NCBI RefSeq assembly: GCF_037076525.1
Contig: NZ_AP029018.1
Location: 1,302,001-1,366,000 of the forward strand
Direction of reading: 5' to 3'
Length of the DNA: 64,000 nt
Origin: Selenomonas sp. TAMA-11512
GTDB taxonomy: Bacteria; Bacillota; Negativicutes; Selenomonadales; Selenomonadaceae
Each line of letters opens with the position of its first letter. Position 1 is the stretch's first letter. Position numbers and translations under genes: made by a program. Shown in pieces: positions 58,390 to 64,000 of this stretch. The notes beneath the pieces were generated by a model. It was not told the DNA's origin and ran no database searches. It saw nothing but the letters and a program-made list of their open reading frames with translations.

Positions 58390-60711
58390 TTACCGTTTCA
58401 TTTCCGCCTTTGCCTGCTCGACGTAGTATCTGGCCTCCGATGGCGAGAAGCCTCCGTTTTCCTCCTGCTGCAGGTACCATTCCGCCTCTTCGTCGTTGGA
58501 TGTTCTGCGCACAGCCAATATCGCCATCTTGAGCGATTCGCCGCTCGCGGTATTGTCTCCGCTGCCGGCCAGCCCGACGTCCTGCAGAATCCTCGCCGCC
58601 TTGTTGTACTTTGTCTGATCTTTGGGTGAAATCGTGTCGTCCGAATCGTCACGTCGAACCTGATACTCGTTGAAGCGATCCTGCGCATCCTCGATATCGT
58701 CGCGCGTGTACTCTTTGCCGCTCGCTCCTTGTATGTGCTCTTTATGTTTGCCCGGGAGCGGGTATACTTCGTTTATGTATTTCATCGCCGCCCGCTGTGC
58801 GTCTCTTTCCAGTCCGCCGATTCCGGAGATTGCGATCATCGCTTCTGCTCGACCTCCCGCCTCGTCGACGACATCTTTGACATGTTCCAAGAGCGCGTGC
58901 TGCTGCTTTTTCCAGACGGTTGTTTGATCTGATGCCTGTGCCCTTACGGCGGCGATGAATGCCGCTTTCTTATTTTCGTCAACGTATGTGTACCCGGATG
59001 TTCCTGCGTTCCCCGTAAATGTTCCTTTATATCCGCCCAGATGCAGATGATCTCCGGAGCCGGCATCGTGAAAGAGAACCTCTTCGAATGCCCCGGTACT
59101 CTTGAAGTATTTGACGATCGCGGATTTATCCACGCCGTCCGGCAGGACGATATCCACTGCGTCTCCACCGTTTCCGTCGTCGATGTGATGGGAATGCTCT
59201 GCTCCGCCCACCTCTCGGTTGTGCTCTCTCGTTCTTCCTGTGGAAGAAATGACGCCTGTCAGTCCGAAATTGTCTTTCAGTGCGCCGCCGATGATGCCGA
59301 GTATGCCGTCTTTCCACTTGGGCTGCAGGCGATCTGCGGATATACCGTCTTGCGTTCCCATGTAATACGGTGTAATTCCGAGCACGTTGCCTCCGCCTGC
59401 GTTGCCTTTTTCTTTGTTCTCTTGATAGGCTTTTTGCACTTTTTCGACGTACGCCTTTGTTTCCGCGTAGTTTGGCACGCCGCCCGCGTCCTTTACAGCC
59501 TGTGGTCCCGCATTGTAGGCGGCTGCTGTAAGTCTTATATCGCCGCCAAACTCTTCGAGCAGTCCTTTCAGATACTTCGCGCCTCCACGGATGTTATCCC
59601 GTCGGTCATCCGGGTTGACGCCCAGTCCTGCCGCTGTCCCAGGCATGAGCTGCATGATTCCTCTCGCGCCTGCCGATGATACGGCGTTTTGGTCGAATCC
59701 CGCGGTCTCGACGTTCGCGATAGCGGCGACAAGCGCTGGATCGACACCAAATTCTTGCGCGGCATCGTTGATTTCTCCGTCAATTCCCGCATCTCCGCTC
59801 CACCCGACACTGCCCTCTGCGCCTTGGACTCTGACTTGGGCATATTGTGTCGCCGCTTTTTCCAGTGCGTCTTCGTCAAAGAGGCCTGTCTTTACATTGT
59901 AGAGCATCGGCAGGATGCTTTTTGCGGCCATCTGCACTTCTCTTTCTGTTCTCTGTTTTGTCAGCGGTTGGATGAGCTGGCTGTGTCGTTCCGGATCCAT
60001 ATCGCTTTGGTGCTTTTCCAAAAGTTCATAGGCTCCGTCTGTATTTCCAGCGGCAATCATAGCGCCGGCGCGCTCTGCAACAAGCTTTGTCGTGAAGTCT
60101 GTTTCCATCGCGCGCACCTGTGCTCCGCTCCATCCAAGCTTTTGTGCACGCTCACCGATGAGGTTTCGTCCTTCTTGCAGCAGGCTGTCTTCCGCTCCGG
60201 ATACCATCCATGTCTTGCCGGCCGTGTTCGACAACCCATCGAGGTTCGCACTGTATTCCGCTGTGGCCGCATTTTCGAGTTCATTCCTCTCCTGCGTCCC
60301 GGCCGAGCGCATATAGTTGAGCATGTTGTCGCTGATGCCTGCGGCGATGCGTCTTTGTACTCTCCCGTTATACTGCTGGCCAATCTCTTTGGCTGTATCC
60401 CGGATGGTGCTTTCTGTATCCTGCATGAGGCCTTTTGCGTGTTTTCCCACGCGGGTCGCAAAGAGGCCTTCTTCGCCATACAATTTTTCGGTGACGGCTG
60501 TCCGAATGGCATTCATGCCTTCCTGCACGGCGATATCGTCTTCTTCATCCTGTCTCTTTTGTAGGATGTCGATGACTTTTCCGATTGCGCCGGCGACGGC
60601 CGCTTCTTGCTGTCCGCCCGCTTCAAATCGCAGATGGGCAACAGGCGCCTGTACAGCAGGTGTTCTCATGATACCTACAGGGACCGATGTATCGTATGTT
60701 GTGAACTTCAT
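58390..60711 (-). CDS. Virion core protein with lytic transglycosylase and M15-like peptidase domains
   Basis: A 773-residue protein in the gp15/gp16 region of a T7-like virion module. A helical N-terminal third (about 40-290) is followed by an SLT domain (about 308-425): AAIANVETAGFDQNAVSSAGARGIMQLMP with catalytic Glu335, then AAAYNAGPQAV. A second enzyme domain (about 480-560) looks like an M15/LAS peptidase: HSHHIDDGNGGDAVDI (His508/509, Asp520) and GDHLHLGG (His555, His557). Transglycosylase plus peptidase would cut both glycan and peptide bonds of the wall during DNA ejection. The C-terminal 200 residues are helical and acidic. The stop lies 35 bases before the giant gene. Confidence 0.88.
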   Translation of the reverse strand: MKFTTYDTSVPVGIMRTPAVQAPVAHLRFEAGGQQEAAVAGAIGKVIDILQKRQDEEDDIAVQEGMNAIRTAVTEKLYGEEGLFATRVGKHAKGLMQDTESTIRDTAKEIGQQYNGRVQRRIAAGISDNMLNYMRSAGTQERNELENAATAEYSANLDGLSNTAGKTWMVSGAEDSLLQEGRNLIGERAQKLGWSGAQVRAMETDFTTKLVAERAGAMIAAGNTDGAYELLEKHQSDMDPERHSQLIQPLTKQRTEREVQMAAKSILPMLYNVKTGLFDEDALEKAATQYAQVRVQGAEGSVGWSGDAGIDGEINDAAQEFGVDPALVAAIANVETAGFDQNAVSSAGARGIMQLMPGTAAGLGVNPDDRRDNIRGGAKYLKGLLEEFGGDIRLTAAAYNAGPQAVKDAGGVPNYAETKAYVEKVQKAYQENKEKGNAGGGNVLGITPYYMGTQDGISADRLQPKWKDGILGIIGGALKDNFGLTGVISSTGRTREHNREVGGAEHSHHIDDGNGGDAVDIVLPDGVDKSAIVKYFKSTGAFEEVLFHDAGSGDHLHLGGYKGTFTGNAGTSGYTYVDENKKAAFIAAVRAQASDQTTVWKKQQHALLEHVKDVVDEAGGRAEAMIAISGIGGLERDAQRAAMKYINEVYPLPGKHKEHIQGASGKEYTRDDIEDAQDRFNEYQVRRDDSDDTISPKDQTKYNKAARILQDVGLAGSGDNTASGESLKMAILAVRRTSNDEEAEWYLQQEENGGFSPSEARYYVEQAKAEMKR

Positions 60712-60724
60712 CGGGTGTGCCTCC

Positions 60725-61441
60725 TCATCTCCAGCGGAATTCTTTCTTGACGCCCAGGCTTCTTATGCCTTCGTTGTTGCTTCGCCAATCGAAGCCTTTA
60801 TTGCCGAGGTAGTCCATTTTGCCGGGGCCCATCGGCTGTGTGTCGAAGAAGTCAAAGGGCGAGATTGTATCTTTCTTTGCCGATACTGTTCCGTACGGCG
60901 ACTGCCCGCCTCCGGACATGCCAACAATCGATGCCGCTGTGCCGATGAGTGTCCCGATGCCCTGCCACTTTGCCGCTTTTCTCACGGTTCTTGCGTTGCC
61001 GTGGGCATTCGCCTCGGAAAGATGCGCCTGATCTGCCTGGTTGATATAGTTGCTCTCCGCTATACGGGAGGCGTAGTTATCGTATCGCTGGTTTGTCAGC
61101 AGGTTGATCTGATCTTCTTTGTATGCCTCGTTCGATGCGCTCAGCAGGTCCATGGAGCTTCCCGCAAAGGAAAGCCCTGCCGCACCTGTCTGCGCTCTTT
61201 GCTCGCCTTCCGCCAGGCGTCGGCGTCTTCTAAGTTCGGTTGCTTCCTGCGCATATTTGTCCGCGATGCTCTCTTGTTTTTTGTTCTCGATGCGGGCATT
61301 CTGCTCTGCCGCGTCCGCTTGGTATCTGTACGCGTTTGCCTGCGCTTCGTACATCTTCGCCTGTGCTTCGCCCTGTTCTCTTTGCTGTCTGTATTGTAGC
61401 AACCCTCCGATTGCGGTGAGTCCCGCCATTACACTGCACAT
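60725..61441 (-). CDS. T7 gp14-like internal virion core protein
   Basis: A 238-residue protein starting MCSVMAGLTAIGGLLQYRQQ, followed by a long Ala/Gln/Arg-rich helix (about 20-85: AQAKMYEAQANAYRYQADAAEQ), a TGAAGLSFAGSSMDLL segment and a glycine-rich region (about 170-190) with a weak hydrophobic helix. This layout is that of T7 gp14 relatives, which enter the outer membrane during ejection. The ATG at 61441 has GAGGAGG upstream; the longer open frame overlaps the gp13-like gene and is rejected. Confidence 0.85.
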   Translation of the reverse strand: MCSVMAGLTAIGGLLQYRQQREQGEAQAKMYEAQANAYRYQADAAEQNARIENKKQESIADKYAQEATELRRRRRLAEGEQRAQTGAAGLSFAGSSMDLLSASNEAYKEDQINLLTNQRYDNYASRIAESNYINQADQAHLSEANAHGNARTVRKAAKWQGIGTLIGTAASIVGMSGGGQSPYGTVSAKKDTISPFDFFDTQPMGPGKMDYLGNKGFDWRSNNEGIRSLGVKKEFRWR

Positions 61442-61461
61442 GCCGCTGCCTCCTCTTTTGC

Positions 61462-62004
61462 CTATCGTTTCTTCTCCGTGCTGTACATAGTTTCTTCTGT
61501 GATATAGAATGGTCGGAACGCCATATCTCCTCGCGGGAACGGCTCTGTATATCCCGTGCCGATAAAGTTTAGCCATTTTACTGCGTCTGTATTTTCCTCT
61601 GATACTGCGTTGTAGAGCAGGCCGTATTCTTTGACCCATCCGCGCAGTATCTCTTTTGACTCTCTCGCAAAGGACGCGAACATGGTCTTTATAGCATCTG
61701 TTCCCAGGCACCATATAAGGCACCCATCAAATCCTTCAAGTTTTCTCCTGCCCCACAGGACGAGCAGTTCACCGTCTTTTTTACGTGCTTCCCATACTTC
61801 ATCGCTCAGGCTTATGCTGCTTTTGACTTCGTTTTTAACCGCCAAGAAGGATCGGATGCGATACTCCTGTGTATCCCTTTTCAGTCCTTCCATGGCGGCG
61901 ATTTCCGCATAGTCTGCGTCCCGCAGATTCTTTAGCAGTTCTTTTCCTGCTTCTCTTTTGTCGCTTTCTTCAACCAGCTGTCTTATCTCGTAGCGCTTTT
62001 CCAT
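61462..62004 (-). CDS. T7 gp13-like protein (GNAT-fold, DUF2833)
   Basis: A 180-residue protein. An N-terminal LRDADYAEIAAMEG segment, a middle LVLWGRRKLEGFDGCLIWCLGTDAIK and a C-terminal AVKWLNFIGTGYTEPFPRGDMAFRPFYI match the phage Gp13/DUF2833 pattern, which has a degraded acetyltransferase fold. In T7, gp13 is needed for incorporation of the core but is not itself a main core protein. Position between the nozzle and gp14-like genes supports the call. Start ATG at 62004. Confidence 0.85.
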   Translation of the reverse strand: MEKRYEIRQLVEESDKREAGKELLKNLRDADYAEIAAMEGLKRDTQEYRIRSFLAVKNEVKSSISLSDEVWEARKKDGELLVLWGRRKLEGFDGCLIWCLGTDAIKTMFASFARESKEILRGWVKEYGLLYNAVSEENTDAVKWLNFIGTGYTEPFPRGDMAFRPFYITEETMYSTEKKR

Positions 62005-62015
62005 GGTTTCTTCTC

Positions 62016-64000
62016 CTATCCCAAGAATGTCACAGCGCGTATCAGCGCGGACATATCGAACGGATGCGGCGTATCGTGCTCGATATAGACGCGGCCTTCG
62101 GTGTTCACACCTTTTTCGTGCATCGTCGTCTTGACCTCTCCCGTGACGAGAGATCCTGGCGCTGTCTCTTCGGTGCCGTAGAGTATGCGCTGCAGATGCT
62201 TTTGATCGGCGCCGATTTTCCCTCCATAGCTGTTCTTTACGCGAAGTATCGCTTCGGTGACGGTCTTTTTTCTGCCCTGCACGGTGCCGGATTCCGTGTT
62301 CCCCGCGTCCCAGTTGGGCGTTTCCAGGATCATCTTGTACGGCAGTCCGAAGGTGACTTTCTGCGCGCTCGTCGGAAGCTCCGCTTGTCCTTTTCGTACG
62401 ACGTACATTCCTATGTATTTTCCGTCTGCAACAATCTGCACGGTCTTGCCTTCAAGTCTTTCAAGTCCGGTGACGGTATGAGACGGCGTATCTCGCTCAA
62501 CGATGCCTGCCGCATCCATCATGCAATAGTCTTCCAGTTGGCTCTTTTTCCCCTCGTCGGCCAGCCGTTCTATGTATACGCGTTTTTCTCCGCCCGCTTC
62601 ACGCTCGACGGCGATATATACTTCATCTCTGTCTTTTCCGTTGATGGATGCGATGGAGAGAATCTTTCCGTCGGTCACGATGTGGGACCATCCGTATACC
62701 TGCTGTTCCATGACGTAGGTCAGGCACAGGAGTATGCCGTCGTCTCGCACAAAGTACATGATGCTGTCGGGTTCTTGCGCAAAGTCCGCGTCTTCAATCT
62801 TGTGTCCTTTGACGAGGTGTTTTGCAAGAAGCGTCAGATCCATGCCGTGGTAGCTGTCCGAGTTGTAATCATAGCCGATGTCTCTGGCGACCGCTCCTCG
62901 ATTTTGCACGTAGACAACACGGCTTCCCACACGGATCGGGGTGATGTTTCCCGTTCCGTAGCTGTCCTGCCGCCTGGGCGTAATGGAGGACGGCGTAACT
63001 GTGTCGTTGCCGGAAATCGTCCACGAGTTTCCTTCGGTGAAGACGATAAGGTCTGTTCCCGCATCCATGTGCGCGACGGATACGTATTTCTGGGAGAGCA
63101 TGTCTGCCGATATCGCACTGTCGTCGGTGACGCTCCCTCCTTCTTTCAGGATGTCGAAGTTTTCGTAGTCGCCGCTCTTGCTCATCCATATGCGCGTCGG
63201 ATGTCGTTTCCCGCCGCCCAGGCATAAGCGATCCTGAAAGAAGGTGGCTGCCACCGGATATCCGTATCGGTCGCTCCACGCACCGAAATACCAGTCCGGC
63301 GTGCTTTTCGTGCTGCCAAAGTCTTTCTCAGTTTCTACAATGACTTTTCGCGCATTCACATACTTGACGATGCGCCCCCACCCTGTATGCGTATACGGCA
63401 GTGACGAAAGGCTTTGCTGTATGCTTCCGGATACGCCCTCATTTCGTATGCGCATCAGGCATTCTTCTTCCACGGTTCCTGTTTCCTGTGGGTTGTAGTC
63501 GTTGCTCGATGTGTATGTGCGCATCTTTGTCCAGGTCTTTCCGTTGTTGATGGAGTATTCCAAGTGCACGGTCCCCGCCCATGTGCCGTGGCTGATGTAT
63601 TTCCACGATCCGCCCACGCTGATAGAGTTTGCCTCCGCTTTTATCTCTTTGACGGTTATGGTGTCACTGCCGCCCTGTATCTGTGCTCTTACTGTCGTTG
63701 TGCCGCGAAGCGCTGTCACTTTCAGATACAGGCGGCTATATGTTTCTTGCACCTGTCCTTGTGCGTTGTTTCCTTCGTATGTCTCCGGGCTCTGCCAATC
63801 GATCTTGTGCTTTTCCGCATCGAACACTTCATAAAAGGACCCATCGACGCGCCTGTAGAAGATGGTCTCCCATCGGCTCACTGCTTCCGCGTACGTATAT
63901 GATGTGCTTCCATCTTCGTTTATGTGTTTATCTATGACGTGTTTCGGGAAGTCGTACTTCACCAGAAGTTCAATAATGACATTGCCGCCTTCGCTTGCCA
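62016..64000 (-). CDS. Tail nozzle/tail tubular protein B-like (gp12-like), 5' end outside window
   Basis: The frame is open to the right edge, so the N-terminus is missing; the GTG at 63962 is internal. At least 660 residues are visible. Beta-rich sequence includes WYFGAWSDRYGYPVAATFFQDRLCLGG and IWMSKSGDYENFDI, a signature of podovirus tail nozzle (stabilisation) proteins, then repeated beta-propeller-like strands (VVYVQNRGAVARDIGYDY, YGWSHIVTDGKILSIAS). It would close the portal channel and carry the fibres. It directly precedes the gp13-like gene by 11 bases. Confidence 0.83.
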   Translation of the reverse strand, partial: ASEGGNVIIELLVKYDFPKHVIDKHINEDGSTSYTYAEAVSRWETIFYRRVDGSFYEVFDAEKHKIDWQSPETYEGNNAQGQVQETYSRLYLKVTALRGTTTVRAQIQGGSDTITVKEIKAEANSISVGGSWKYISHGTWAGTVHLEYSINNGKTWTKMRTYTSSNDYNPQETGTVEEECLMRIRNEGVSGSIQQSLSSLPYTHTGWGRIVKYVNARKVIVETEKDFGSTKSTPDWYFGAWSDRYGYPVAATFFQDRLCLGGGKRHPTRIWMSKSGDYENFDILKEGGSVTDDSAISADMLSQKYVSVAHMDAGTDLIVFTEGNSWTISGNDTVTPSSITPRRQDSYGTGNITPIRVGSRVVYVQNRGAVARDIGYDYNSDSYHGMDLTLLAKHLVKGHKIEDADFAQEPDSIMYFVRDDGILLCLTYVMEQQVYGWSHIVTDGKILSIASINGKDRDEVYIAVEREAGGEKRVYIERLADEGKKSQLEDYCMMDAAGIVERDTPSHTVTGLERLEGKTVQIVADGKYIGMYVVRKGQAELPTSAQKVTFGLPYKMILETPNWDAGNTESGTVQGRKKTVTEAILRVKNSYGGKIGADQKHLQRILYGTEETAPGSLVTGEVKTTMHEKGVNTEGRVYIEHDTPHPFDMSALIRAVTFLG

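Noticed and set aside
51854-63227. Several plus-strand open frames of 200-450 residues opposite the phage genes, the longest at 61869-63227
   Set aside because: All lie opposite genes with clear family motifs; their products are rich in Cys, Arg, Phe and His in unnatural mixes typical of reverse-frame reading.

Overview
The window is a bacterial chromosome segment made of a dense host block (1 to about 44,530) and part of a prophage read on the minus strand (about 44,700 to 64,000, running off the right edge). Host gene content and order (efp, asp23-amaP-DUF2273, nusB, xseAB, ispA, dxs, tlyA, nadK, argR, recN, then a nudix gene, M50 protease and scpAB) are those of a Firmicute. Mid-range GC, motAB, a CBS/DRTGG family II pyrophosphatase and many TTG/GTG starts fit a Negativicutes member such as Selenomonas. 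The genus is my inference; no rRNA or tRNA gene is present to test it.

Host layout. 1-4,703: end of SAH hydrolase, an MTA/SAH deaminase and an FtsK/SpoIIIE translocase. 4,777-7,571: a secreted SGNH hydrolase facing a cobalamin adenosyltransferase and a universal stress protein. 7,890-10,971: ilvD, trmL, murB. 11,013-13,091 (minus): an M20 peptidase and a LysR regulator. 13,357-18,811: motAB, acpS, nnr, ppaC. 19,084-24,398: pcrA, ligA, a DMT transporter. 24,528-29,324: mltG, U32 protein, acyP, aroQ, Xaa-Pro peptidase, efp. 29,475-41,949: envelope-stress, isoprenoid, replication/repair and chromosome-segregation genes in tight operons. 41,971-44,469: a long U32/DUF3656 protein. Two copies of a 168-169 bp MITE-like element with TTAAGGA termini lie at 7,596-7,763 and 18,808-18,976. 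Six promoters with readable -35/-10 boxes and several strong hairpin terminators separate the units.

Prophage. Read right to left on the minus strand, the genes follow the order of the T7 virion module: nozzle/tail tubular B (gp12-like, cut by the window edge), gp13-like acetyltransferase fold, gp14-like core protein, a 773-residue core protein carrying both a lytic transglycosylase and an M15-type peptidase, a 3,175-residue gp16-position giant, a T7-type fibre attachment protein, a fibre tip with a lectin-like C-terminus, two small proteins, holin, a tiny overlapping gene, a zinc amidase and a 97-residue unknown. No integrase, repressor, terminase, portal or capsid gene is in view; they should lie beyond 64,000. 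The end of the element is probably between 44,530 and 44,820.

The most interesting object is the giant protein (48,827-58,354). It strings together a nuclease-like domain of the PBECR type, an ADP-ribosyltransferase-like domain and an HExxH metallopeptidase-like domain inside very long helical regions. This is the architecture called polyvalent proteins, in the position of an ejected core protein, so these enzymes may enter the host cell with the genome. Domain calls are from recognised motifs, not searches.
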